This document shows, one piece after another, positions 1 to 9,000 of a DNA stretch of 64,000 nt (position 1 is the first letter of the stretch; every line of letters begins with the position of its first letter). This DNA comes from Bryobacteraceae bacterium (lineage in GTDB: Bacteria > Acidobacteriota > Terriglobia > Bryobacterales > Bryobacteraceae), in NCBI GenBank assembly GCA_026129905.1, contig JAHCHE010000034.1, positions 1 through 64,000 of the forward strand. The letters are read 5' to 3'. The translations under genes and the position numbers were made by a program. A model generated the notes under the pieces. That model searched no databases. It was given only the letters and a program-made list of their open reading frames with translations, and was not told where the DNA came from.

Positions 1-694
1 GTCTCTGGTTCCGTCTCTTGCGATCCGTTAGCACAGTTCGACGAGCCGACGCGTGTGGAATCAGTGGTTCGCAACATGCTGCATATGCAGAAAGAGCGAT
101 CGGAGCGCCGGCGGTGGGCCGCCCACAAGAGTTCGAAACGCGTCCACGATGGGGGAACCAAAGTTCGCATCGGCCCGGCACTCGCGCTTCATACTCCGTT
201 GCAGTTGTTACATGCACGGGTGTCGCTGCGGCTTTCACGGCGACTCGACACGGGAGTGCCGCTGCACCGGCGCGCAGATCCAGCAGTATCTCGGCAAGAT
301 CAGCGGCCCGCTGCTCGATCGAATCGACCTGCACGTGGAGGTGTCGGCCGTGGCGTACAAGGAACTGCGCGGCCGCGGGGATGGGGGCAATTCGGCCGAG
401 ATGCGCCAGCGCGTGGAAACGGCCAGGGCGCTCCAACGGCAGCGGGGCTTCTACAACGCGCATATCCCGCACCGGGCGCCGCGGAAGTTGTGCGCCCTGG
501 ACGAGGCGGGCGAGCGGACGCTCGAGATGGCGGTGCGGCGGATGGGGCTCTCCGCCCGGGCGCACGATCGGATCTTAAGAGTGGCGGGGACGATTGCCGA
601 TCTCGCGGGCAGCGAAGCCGTTTCGGCCAGGCATGTGGCGGAGGCGGTGCAGTACCGGGAACTGGAGCTACTGGACTTGAACCTGAAAGTCTGA
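1..694 (+). pseudogene. comM: ComM/YifB-type Mg-chelatase-like ATPase, decayed 3' part
   Basis: From about position 212 one frame gives the typical ComM C-terminal half: a cysteine-rich loop (CRCGFHGDSTRECRCT), then QIQQYLGKISGPLLDRIDLH and the C-terminal ERTLEMAVRRMGLSARAHDRI region, ending LDLNLKV. ComM is a hexameric helicase that promotes branch migration during natural transformation. Upstream the similarity jumps between frames: one frame at 150-200 resembles the stretch that normally precedes the MNPC loop, and the expected N-P there reads H-G. The Walker A and B motifs are absent because the window begins inside the gene. The call of decay rests on these frame changes; a sequencing error is the alternative. 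Confidence 0.6.
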
Positions 695-730
695 ACCGAT
701 GCATCCGACAGGATTTCCGTCATTAAAGTG

Positions 731-782
731 GCCTAGCCGACACTAAAGAGTCATAAATCCAGCCCCGAATGATCGGCTAGGC
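731..782. repeat. Perfect 10-bp inverted repeat
   Basis: GCCTAGCCGA at 731-740 is matched exactly by its reverse complement TCGGCTAGGC at 773-782, with a 32-nt spacer. It lies 36 bp past the comM stop. It could be a weak transcription terminator or the end of a degraded mobile element. There is no T-run. Confidence 0.4.
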
Positions 783-1071
783 GCTGCAAATCCCATTTCC
801 ACAACCGAAGGCGCCAGCCGTTGCTATCCCCGGCGTCCGCGGTGATCAACATCTGGTCGGTACCCGGACACATGCGGCCCTCAGCTCGCCACCGACGCGG
901 ACCGAAGCCACCGCAAACCCCCGTCTCCTGGTTGCGCGGAGTTCGTGAACTGCAGCCGCCCTGAAGCCACGGTTTTTGCCAGTTTGTTCGGGTAGGACTT
1001 CCAGATTATGACCCATTTCCTCAGCCCGAATACGAACCCCCAACCAGTATGCTCCCAGCCCGCTACCCGTA

Positions 1072-1078
1072 GGCAGCC
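1072..1078. repeat. IS21 target-site duplication, left copy
   Basis: GGCAGCC lies immediately outside the left inverted repeat and is repeated in direct orientation at 4455-4461. An exact duplication implies a fairly recent insertion. Confidence 0.85.
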
Positions 1079-1112
1079 TGTGGATTCCTGCCCAAGTGAA
1101 TAATCGTTCCGG
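1079..1112 (+). repeat. IS21 left terminal inverted repeat
   Basis: It begins TGTGGATTCC and continues through AAGTGAATAATCGTTCCGG at 1094-1112. It matches the right terminus at 4422-4454 on the opposite strand with a few mismatches and one 1-nt gap. Confidence 0.85.
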
Positions 1113-1287
1113 AGCGATGTGAATAAGGATTCCGGGCTGAAGTGGATGAGGAATCCAGCCGGCCCGGAATGAATATTCACATCCCCGGAATGCTTCCCTG
1201 CGGCGCGAGCGGCGCTGGACAACAAACAAGGTGATCTGATTCTGTTTCAAACAAGGAGGATCAGATTTGCCGGCAAGGAGGTTGTCC

Positions 1288-2835
1288 ATGCGCAAGATCA
1301 AGGAAGTCCTACGCCTGCGGTTCGGCCTGGGACTACAACAGCAACAGATCGCCCGCAGTTGCTCGATCGGTCAGGCGACCGTTCATCGGTACCTGGAACG
1401 AGCAGCTGCGATCGGATTGGGTTGGCCGCTGCCCGAGGACTGCGATGACCGTCGGCTCGACGAACTTTTGTTTCCGTTGAAGCCAGGCCGCCCCAGCCTG
1501 CGGCAGCGCGACGGCGTCGACTTTCAAGAAATCCGCCGTCAGCTTCAGACCCACAAGCGCCTGACGCTGCAACTGGTCTGGGAAGAGTACCGCGAGACGC
1601 ATCCGGGTGGATACAGCTACAGCCGGTTTTGCGAGTTGTACCAGCGCTGGAGCCGGAACCAGGATGTGGTTCTGCGGCAGGAGCACCGGGCCGGCGAGAA
1701 GACGTTCGTGGACTGGGCCGGGGATACGGTCCCCATCTACGACCGCATCAGCGGCCAAGCGGCGCCGGCGTCCATCTTCATCGCCACGCTTGGCGCCAGC
1801 AGTTACACCTTCGCCCATGCCGCGCCCGGCCAGGGGCTGGCGCAGTGGATCGATTGTCACGTGCGCGCCTTCGATTTTTTCCAGGGCACAACCAAGCTGC
1901 TGGTCCCGGATAATCCGCGCACCGGCGTCAGTCGCGCCTGTCGCTACGAGCCGGATCTCAACCGCACCTACCACGAGATGGCGCAGCATTACGGCGTCGC
2001 GGTCATTCCGGCCAGGCCGCGAGAACCTCGCGATAAAGCGAAGGTCGAAAATGCCGTCGCGGTGGTGGAACGCTGGGTCCTGGCCGCACTCCGGCATCGA
2101 AAGTTCTTCTCGATTGCGGAACTCAATGAAGCCATCGAGGAGTTGCTGGACCGCCTCAACAACCGGCGCTTCCGCAAACGCGAAGGCACCCGCGCCAGCT
2201 TTTTCGCCGAGGTCGACCGTCCGGCGCTGCAGCCGCTGCCCGCCGAGCGCTACGTGCAGGCGGAATGGAAAACGGTCCGCGCCAGCATCGACTACCACGT
2301 CGAGGTCGACCGGCACTACTACAGCGTTCCCTATCTACTTGCCGGACAGCAGATGGAAGCCCGCTACACCGCCAGCACCGTCGAACTGTTCCAGAGCGGC
2401 CGGCGCGTAGCCTCCCATGCCAGGAGTTTTGCGGCCTACCGCCACACGACCATCTCCGAGCACATGCCCAAGAGCCACCAGGCGCACCTGGAGTGGACGC
2501 CCTCACGACTAATCCACTGGGCCGAGACCATTGGCATGGCGACCGCGGAAGTCGTCCGCACCATCCTCCAAAGCCGGCCTCATCCGGAGATGGGCTATCG
2601 CGCCTGCCTCGGTATCATGCGGCTGGCCAAGACCTACTCCAACGAGCGGCTGGAGGCCGCCAGCCAGCGCGCGCTGCAACTCCAGGCCTGCTCGTACACC
2701 AGTCTGCGCTCCATCCTGAAGCGCTCGCTCGACCGCCAACTGACCCTCGAGCCGGAAAACAGCAAGCCCGGCCCGCGGCACGCAAACGTTCGGGGCGCTT
2801 CTTACTACGACCCGCCCACCACCCTGTTGCAGTAA
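1288..2835 (+). CDS. istA: IS21-family transposase IstA
   Basis: This 515-residue DDE transposase cuts and joins the element ends. The N-terminus carries a helix-turn-helix (IKEVLRLRFGLGLQQQQIAR, then a VHRYL recognition segment). An rve-type core follows, with likely catalytic residues in TFVDWAGDTV (first Asp), LLVPDNPRTG (second Asp) and KAKVENAV (Glu). The C-terminal part resembles the usual IstA beta-rich region. I chose ATG 1288 because AAGGAGG lies at 1275-1281; an in-frame TTG at 1267 lacks such a site. The istB gene follows after 30 bp. The reading frame is intact. Confidence 0.95.
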   Translation: MRKIKEVLRLRFGLGLQQQQIARSCSIGQATVHRYLERAAAIGLGWPLPEDCDDRRLDELLFPLKPGRPSLRQRDGVDFQEIRRQLQTHKRLTLQLVWEEYRETHPGGYSYSRFCELYQRWSRNQDVVLRQEHRAGEKTFVDWAGDTVPIYDRISGQAAPASIFIATLGASSYTFAHAAPGQGLAQWIDCHVRAFDFFQGTTKLLVPDNPRTGVSRACRYEPDLNRTYHEMAQHYGVAVIPARPREPRDKAKVENAVAVVERWVLAALRHRKFFSIAELNEAIEELLDRLNNRRFRKREGTRASFFAEVDRPALQPLPAERYVQAEWKTVRASIDYHVEVDRHYYSVPYLLAGQQMEARYTASTVELFQSGRRVASHARSFAAYRHTTISEHMPKSHQAHLEWTPSRLIHWAETIGMATAEVVRTILQSRPHPEMGYRACLGIMRLAKTYSNERLEAASQRALQLQACSYTSLRSILKRSLDRQLTLEPENSKPGPRHANVRGASYYDPPTTLLQ

Positions 2836-2865
2836 CCACGAAAACCGTCAGGCAAGGAGCCAAAT

Positions 2866-3621
2866 ATGTTGAATCAACCGACCATCGAGAAACTGCACAC
2901 CATGAAATTGCTCGGCATGGCCGACGCCTTCCGCGAGCAACTGGAAACCGCCGCCATGTGCCAGCTCAGCTTCGAGGAACGCTTTGCCCTGCTCGTCGAT
3001 CAGCAGTGGTTATGGAAGGAAAATCGCGCGCTGGCGCGACGGTTGCGGCAAGCCAGGCTGAAAGAGCGCGGCGTGATCGAAGACGTCGACTATCAGCATC
3101 CGCGCGGCCTGGACCGCAAACTCCTGCGCACTCTAGCGAGCAGCGAATGGGTGCGCCAGAATCAGAACGTTTTGCTGATCGGGCCAACCGGCATCGGCAA
3201 AAGCTGGTTGGCCTGCGCGCTGGCGCAGAAGGCGTGCCGGGATGGCTTCTCGGTGCTGCACAAAAGAACGACCGAGCTGTTTCGTGAACTCGCCGTGGCG
3301 CATGTGGACGGCAGCATCGGGCGAGTACTGCTCAAACTCTCCCGGATCGATGTGCTGCTGCTGGATGACTTCGCCATGGCGCCGTTGAAGGACAGCGAGC
3401 GCCGCGACTTTCTGGAGATCTGCGATGACCGTTATCAGCGCCGCTCGCTGATTCTGACCTCGCAGATGCCGATCGCGCACTGGCACGAACAGATCGGCGA
3501 TCCCACCATCGCCGACAGCATCCTGGATCGGCTGGTTCACAACGCCTATCGCATCGAACTGCAGGGCGAATCCCTGCGCAAGAAGCGCGGCCGGAAACCG
3601 GGCGAGCAGGACAACCAATGA
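2866..3621 (+). CDS. istB: IS21-family helper ATPase IstB
   Basis: This 251-residue AAA+ ATPase selects target DNA and assists IstA. Walker A is GPTGIGKS (about residues 101-108) and Walker B is IDVLLLDDFAM (about 161-171). The N-terminal helical domain starts TIEKLHTMKLLGMADAF, typical of IstB, and length is normal. The start has AAGGAG upstream. The stop overlaps the next gene as ATGA at 3618-3621, so translation of the third gene is probably coupled to istB. Confidence 0.95.
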   Translation: MLNQPTIEKLHTMKLLGMADAFREQLETAAMCQLSFEERFALLVDQQWLWKENRALARRLRQARLKERGVIEDVDYQHPRGLDRKLLRTLASSEWVRQNQNVLLIGPTGIGKSWLACALAQKACRDGFSVLHKRTTELFRELAVAHVDGSIGRVLLKLSRIDVLLLDDFAMAPLKDSERRDFLEICDDRYQRRSLILTSQMPIAHWHEQIGDPTIADSILDRLVHNAYRIELQGESLRKKRGRKPGEQDNQ

Positions 3622-4304
3622 GTGCGGCGCATCGGTTTCAGCTCAAACGGTCTTCGGGTTGGTTCGCCGCCGGCCGCGAAGTCGAGGCGGCGCTGGCGCT
3701 GCTTTCCGATGCGGCGTTCAAGCTGTTTGTCTGGCTCTGCTTGCATGCCGGGCGGAGCTGCGGCTCGATCCGTGCGGGATCGGCCGAACTGGCGAGCGCC
3801 ATCGGCAAAACGGAAGGCGCGATCAGAACCTGTCTCGAAGAACTGTTCCACCACGGCGTGTGCGTGCCGCGCGATTGCGATGTCATCGAGATCACGGATC
3901 GTTTCTGGCCCTACGAACGGGCAAGCCATCCTGGGGCAAGTGATGATCCCTCTGTCTACATTGACCGCGTGAAGCGCTGTTTTCTCCAACGCTGCTGCGT
4001 CCGGAGCGTGTTCACGGCGGCTGACGAGAAACTCGCCGCCCAGCTTCATCGGGATGGGGTTCCCGTCGTCGACGTCGAACGCGCCATTTTACTCGGCTCT
4101 CTCCGCAAGTACGTCGCTCTGGTCAACAACGGACGCGGCGCGCCGATCACCAGCTTGTACTACTTCGTCGCTTTGTTCGCCGAAGTCCGGCAAGAGATCT
4201 CGGTCGGCTACTGGCATTACGTCGCCCAGAAGGTACGCACCTTGGAAGAGAGGTTCCGTCAATCCCCGGCGTTGCTGACGGAGACGAAGGCAGAGACGAA
4301 ATAA
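3618..4304 (+). CDS. IS21 passenger protein with winged-helix-like N-terminus, unknown function
   Basis: This 228-residue protein overlaps istB by ATGA and ends inside the element, before the right inverted repeat, so it moves with the IS. Residues about 28-100 look like a winged-helix domain of the plasmid replication-protein kind (DAAFKLFVWLCLHA, SAELASAIGKTEGAIRTCLE). The C-terminal half is helical with VDVERAILLGSLRKYVALV and GYWHYVAQKVRTLEERF. It may be a DNA-binding regulator or targeting factor. No catalytic motif is visible. Typical IS21 elements carry only istA and istB. The intact frame argues that the gene is kept under selection. Confidence 0.8.
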   Translation: MSAAHRFQLKRSSGWFAAGREVEAALALLSDAAFKLFVWLCLHAGRSCGSIRAGSAELASAIGKTEGAIRTCLEELFHHGVCVPRDCDVIEITDRFWPYERASHPGASDDPSVYIDRVKRCFLQRCCVRSVFTAADEKLAAQLHRDGVPVVDVERAILLGSLRKYVALVNNGRGAPITSLYYFVALFAEVRQEISVGYWHYVAQKVRTLEERFRQSPALLTETKAETK

Positions 4305-4421
4305 TGCTGCCATGCCTTTCTTCGCTGCGAATCCGACCGCCCCCGGTTGACGGATGTGAATACGGTCAGGCATGATGGCAGGTGCCAGCGTCGCTCCGCT
4401 CCGATTTTATTCACATCACGT

Positions 4422-4454
4422 CGGAACGGGCTATTCACTTCGCCGGAATGCACA
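4422..4454 (-). repeat. IS21 right terminal inverted repeat
   Basis: Read on the minus strand from 4454 it starts TGTGCATTCC, continues AAGTGAATAG and reaches CGTTCCG, matching the left terminus at 1079-1112. Confidence 0.85.
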
Positions 4455-4461
4455 GGCAGCC
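4455..4461. repeat. IS21 target-site duplication, right copy
   Basis: GGCAGCC lies immediately outside the right inverted repeat and is identical to 1072-1078. Confidence 0.85.
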
Positions 4462-4643
4462 CAACGTGGCAGAGTAGCTTGGATACCAGCGTCGAACTGC
4501 GCCCGCTAGCGGGTGCTCGATATCCGGGCGATGTGGGCAAGCTGGCGCTCGTACCGTACACATCCGACTACTGCTTCTTCCGCGGAAGCCAATAGCAAGA
4601 GTCGAGGTCCGCCGCTTTCGAAACAGCAAGCTCGACGCAGACG

Positions 4644-4664
4644 TCCCGGGAGGCCCACCCGGGA
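4644..4664 (-). terminator. Hairpin downstream of the integrase gene
   Basis: TCCCGGG (4644-4650) pairs with CCCGGGA (4658-4664) around a 7-nt loop, 54 bp past the stop of the minus-strand recombinase gene. No T-run follows, so terminator function is tentative. Confidence 0.35.
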
Positions 4665-4717
4665 GCATGTCCAAGCGGGGCGATTCTGAGGGTCCGTCCG
4701 TCCGGCAGGGTGAAGAG

Positions 4718-5908
4718 TCAACCTGCGTCGGAGGACACGCCAGCGGCCGGGACTTCTGCTGTTTCGACCCAGCTCATGAGCGTCTCGGCGACCAGTCTCT
4801 CAAGCCGCCGCTTCCGACCGAGCGTCCACTTCGCGTAATATCGTTCGGTCATCTGGACGCTGGAATGCCCGAGCAGCCGCGAGACGTCTTCCAACGCCAT
4901 GCCGTTGAGCAGCGCACGGACAGCGAACGTATCCCGGAGCCGATGCGGCCGGCAATCGTGGATGCCTTCACTCTTGCCGATCGCCTGCATGATTTTGCCT
5001 ACATTCACCGCAACGCTTCGGACGCCCCAACCGGCCGGGCGGAACGGGAACTCGCGCGAGAGCCAGCAGCATTCGTCGATCGCTTGCTTGAGATCGTCGG
5101 AAATGAACGACTCGACGACCTTCGGCTGAGCCGTACGTTTGTGCTTCTTCTGATGGTGGGGATAGATCCAAAGCATTTCGCCACGTTCCAGCGCCGCCGG
5201 CCGGAACATGATCGCGTCGCTGATCCTCATGCCTGTTTCGAGCATGAGCCGCATCAACAGTTGGAACGTCGCCGGGCTCTTGCTGACAACGGTCCCGTTC
5301 GTGATCTTGAGGGCACCGGCCAGGAGCTTCTCGACATCGGCGTCCGAGAAGGGGTCTTTCTGATCGTAAACGACGCGAAACGGGGCGAGCTTCTCAACAA
5401 TCGGAACCGTGATCCAATCGCGCCGATAGGCGTGACGAAGGAAACAACGCAGTTGCTTGAGGGACGTCGCCTTTGTGGTATCGGCCAGGCCCACCAGACC
5501 TTCGACCTTGTACGTCTCGATCATGTCAACCGTGACGTCCTGAATGTGAAAGACGCCCCGCGTCTCGCTGTACTTCCTGAACCGGGCGAGGATAGTGGCG
5601 TCCTGCGCTTGCGTGTTCTCGCTCCGTTCATGCTGGCGAGACGCCAGGTACTTCTCGACGCATTCGCTTATCGTCGGGCCGTAGACCGCCTTGTCCTTAC
5701 CTTCGGCGATCAGGGACGCCTTGATGGCTTCCGCCGTCTTGAGATCCGTCGTCCCTGTGCTCTGCCTGGGAACAAGTTCATTGTCCGTCCGGCCGTAGAC
5801 CCAGATCGGACACTCGCAACCCATGTACCGCCGCTTCGCCTTCGCCGGGAGCTTCAGCTTATGGACCGCGCATTTCGCCGTGTGGCGCCTGTAGAGTACG
5901 ATTGCCAT
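4718..5908 (-). CDS. Tyrosine recombinase / phage-type integrase
   Basis: This 396-residue site-specific recombinase has the full catalytic set: Arg in LMLETGMRISDA, a Lys in the beta-hairpin region near KKHKRTAQPK, His-x-x-Arg in RPHRLRDTFA, His in LLGHSSVQMT and the nucleophile Tyr in ERYYAKW. A SAM-like core-binding domain precedes it (TISECVEKYLASR to LRCFLRHAYRRDWI). ATG at 5908 is preferred because GGAGG lies at 5917-5921; an in-frame GTG at 5923 has none. A promoter lies directly upstream. I found no tRNA or other phage or island genes beside it, so it may be a remnant of a lost element or a solitary recombinase. Confidence 0.9.
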   Translation of the reverse strand: MAIVLYRRHTAKCAVHKLKLPAKAKRRYMGCECPIWVYGRTDNELVPRQSTGTTDLKTAEAIKASLIAEGKDKAVYGPTISECVEKYLASRQHERSENTQAQDATILARFRKYSETRGVFHIQDVTVDMIETYKVEGLVGLADTTKATSLKQLRCFLRHAYRRDWITVPIVEKLAPFRVVYDQKDPFSDADVEKLLAGALKITNGTVVSKSPATFQLLMRLMLETGMRISDAIMFRPAALERGEMLWIYPHHQKKHKRTAQPKVVESFISDDLKQAIDECCWLSREFPFRPAGWGVRSVAVNVGKIMQAIGKSEGIHDCRPHRLRDTFAVRALLNGMALEDVSRLLGHSSVQMTERYYAKWTLGRKRRLERLVAETLMSWVETAEVPAAGVSSDAG

Positions 5909-5927
5909 GTTCGGAACCTCCACGGCA

Positions 5928-5957
5928 ATTGTACAAACGCCTTGTACGCTAAGTCAA
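5928..5957 (-). promoter_or_regulatory. Sigma-70-like promoter of the recombinase gene
   Basis: On the minus strand TTGACT (5957-5952), an 18-nt spacer and TACAAT (5933-5928) lie 20 nt upstream of the ATG. A TTGTAC direct repeat (5929-5934 and 5942-5947) overlaps the -10 box and the spacer and could be an operator for self-regulation. Confidence 0.55.
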
Positions 5958-6006
5958 GCGGTTCTCCGCAACATATTGATAAAAAAGAAGTAACATAGTA
6001 TATCGC

Positions 6007-9000
6007 TCAGAATATGTACTTCAGCGCAAACTGTAGTTGGCGCATGTTGCCCCGGGTACCGGTGATGCGCCCGAAGGCTGCGCTGGAGACGTTCGCGTCC
6101 GGATTGCCCCAGTTCGGGTGGTTCGGGAAGTTGAACGCCTCGAACCGGAACTGCAGCTTGTGCGGATTGTCCGCCAGGCTGAACAGTTCGAAGTCCTTCA
6201 GCACAGAGAAGTCCCAGCCGATGATGCCGGGGCTGGTCAGCGTGTTGCGGCCGACGTTGCCGTGCGTGCCTCGCGGCTGCAGAACAAACGCCGACGTGTC
6301 GAAGAAGCGCTGCGGGTCCTGCTGACCGCGCGGAAGCGCGGCATTACTTCCGGTCGAATTGGGCCGGTCGAAGAACGCTCCCGTAACCGACTGGTCCACG
6401 CCCGAGGCCATGGTAATGGGGAAGCCGGTTTGCAGCGTCAGGATGGAACCGACTTGCCAACCGCCGGCGATCAGGTCCGCCGCGCGGTTCTGGATGTGGT
6501 ACTTGCGGCCCCGGCCGAAAGGCATGTCCCACAGCGCCGAGGTGACAAAGCGATGGCGCACGTCGTGGCTGGACCGCGCGCGCTCGCAGCTCCGGCAATA
6601 GCTGTTCTGCGGGAACAGCGTGTCGCCGCCCTGGTTGCGAATCGCCGTGGCCGTATCGATCGACTTGGACCACGTGTAGCTGAACAGGTAGGTCATGCCG
6701 TTGGAGTAGCGCTTGGTCAGTTTCGTTCCCAGCGAGTTGTAGTTGCCGCTTCCGCCGTTGTCGACAAGCTGAATACGGCCGAAGTTGGGGAACGGCGAGC
6801 GCATCGGAATGTTGGGCTCCGAGGGCATCTGCGAAAGCGGGATGGTCTCGTTGACGGCCCGAAGCGACTCGAGCCGGTGGCTGACACTGCCCAGGTAGCC
6901 GATCTCAAGTACCGTATTCTGGGGCAGCTCCCGCTGAATGTTCATCAGGTACTGAATTGTGTACGGAGTTCGGCGGTCGTACGGATTCGCGAACGTGTAG
7001 GGCCGCGGCACCTGGACCGTGGCGCCGGCCAGGCCCGCAAGCCCGTTTTCCCACGTCTTGTCGGGAATCACCGTGCTGGAATTGTCGCGGAAACGGCCGG
7101 CGAGGTTGCGCGCCATGTCAAATCGCGGATTACCCGTGTCCTGCGAGTAGAAAACACCAGCGCCCGTGCGGAATACCCACTTCGACGTCGGCGCCCACGT
7201 CAAGCCTAATCGGGGAGCGATGTCGTTCCTGTCAACGCCCACCAGCCGGTTGCCGAGGCTGCCGTCCTGCCGGACTTCAATGAAGGGCCAGCGCAGCGGG
7301 ATGCCGGCGTACGGATCGTTGGAGGGATCGCCCTGGCGCATGAAGAACGGATAGTTGCCCATTGCGCTCGCCGGAGCGTTGGGGTTGGGTACAATCTGGT
7401 TGTTCGGTCCCAGCATGAAGGCGCCGCCTACGTTGGCGCCGCGCAGATCGTCCCGGACGATACCGTTGAACAGCCTGCCGGTCTGGTCCTCCCACGGAGG
7501 CGTCAACTCATACCGCAGCCCCCAGTTCAGCGTGAACTTCGGCGTCACCTTCCAGACGTCGTCCACGTAGAGGGCAAAGCCCGTGGCGCGGAACTGCGCC
7601 GTCGCAATCGCCGCTGCCGCCTCCGGCTGGTACACTTCGCCCAGCAGGTAGTCCGCAAACGCGTCGCCCGTTACGCCGGAGCGCGCCGGGTTATTGGTGG
7701 CGTTGCGCTGGAATGTGAAGGAGCCGCGGGCGAACTGGTTGCCAACCTGGTTGTAGTTGTCGCGGCGCGCTTCGCCACCGAATTTGAGCGAGTGCTTGCC
7801 GCGCACCCACGAGAAGTTGTTGATGAACTGGATGGCGCTGTTGTCGTTCTCGTAGGGGCCTTCCGAATCGTTGCCGAAACCGCTATACGTGCCGGAAAAG
7901 CCGACCGATGGAATTCCCCACTGCACCGGCGGCCCGCCCGGAAGTCCCGGTATGCCCAGCTCGCCAACCACGTCGCGGCTGAATGCCAGCTCGGTCCCGG
8001 CCGAATTGTAGAATTTCGTGTAGCCGAAGCGAGCCTCATTCACCATTGTGGGGGAGAACACGCGGGTGTTCGATACCATCCACTGCTTGGTCTGGGTGAT
8101 GATCGCCGTTCCGTTGAGCCGGAGGGCTTCGTTCTGCTCGACCTCATCCCCCCACGTGTAGCGTCCCGACCAGTTCGAACTCGCGGACTCGATGAAGTCG
8201 AACCTCTGGATGAACTGGTCGCGGTCGATTGGACGCCCCTGGCCAATCACGTGGTTGTTCCGCAACTGCGGATTCGGCAGGTTCGGCGCCGGGAAGAACT
8301 CCAGCAGGCTCGCGGAAACGGGATGGATCCGCGACGCGGGAATCGTGTTGCCGGGGAACATCTCGGCCGACGCAACCGCGCCGCCCTGGACCACCCTCGT
8401 CAACGGGTCGTAGATGCCCTGGGTCCCCAACGGCAGCTCGCTGAAGTTGCCGCTTCGCATGGCGGTGCTGGGCAGGCTGAAGACCGACTGCACCTGGCGC
8501 CGCTGCCGGAACCACTCGTAGTTGCTCATGAAGAACAGCCGGTTGCGGCCGTCGAACAGCTTCGGAATGCGGACCGGTCCTCCGAGGACGAAGCCGAACT
8601 GGTTCCACTTGAAGGGATCCTTCGGCGGCCGGGCGGAGGTGAAAGCGTAATTCTTGGCGTCGAACCGGTCGTTGCGCAGAAACTCGAATACCGCGCCGTG
8701 GAATTCATTGGAGCCGCTTTTGGTCGAAACGTTGATCTGCGTCACGCCTCGCCCGAACTCCGCCGGGTAGACGCCGGATTGCACCTTGAATTCCTGTAAT
8801 GCGTCGATCGACGGCCGGACCACGTAAGAGTTGAAGTTCGGGTCGGTGTTCTCGACGCCATCCAGCGTAAAGCGGTTGAAGTTGCTGCGCTGGCCGGCGA
8901 CGGAGATATTCTGCTGGGAGCGCTCGCCGCCCTGCCGCGAACCGGCTTGCCCCGCGCTGGGAAAGCCGAAGCTCACGTTAGGCGCCAGCGCCACCAATTG

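Larger units (their letters stand above)
695..1078. other. Intergenic stretch, no gene recognised
   Basis: This 384-bp stretch lies between the comM remnant and the left end of the IS21 element. Apart from an inverted repeat at 731-782, I see no convincing coding frame or RNA gene. It is part of the sequence into which the IS21 element inserted. Confidence 0.5.
1079..4454 (+). mobile_element. Complete IS21-family insertion sequence with a passenger gene
   Basis: The element spans 3376 bp. The left end starts TGTGGATTCC (1079) and the right end, read on the other strand, starts TGTGCATTCC (4454). Similarity continues inward for about 34 bp through AAGTGAATA and CGTTCCG. GGCAGCC directly abuts both ends (1072-1078 and 4455-4461), a 7-bp target duplication, within the 4-8 bp usual for IS21. 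Subterminal copies of a GTGAATA..TTCCG motif occur at 1116-1135, 1139-1156 and, at the right end, near 4353-4365 and 4408-4430, as is usual for IS21 transposase binding. Inside are istA, istB and a third co-directional gene, all intact, so the element could be active. Confidence 0.93.

Noticed and set aside
1333-2316. A 327-codon minus-strand frame within istA
   Set aside because: Mirror of the transposase coding strand; no domain and no start signal.
4667-5998. A 443-codon plus-strand frame opposite the recombinase
   Set aside because: It is antisense to a gene with all recombinase catalytic motifs; its own translation shows no recognisable domain and reflects GC-rich third-position bias.
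4462-6006. Prophage or integrative island around the recombinase
   Set aside because: No structural, replication or tRNA genes; flanked by an IS21 copy and a normal receptor gene.
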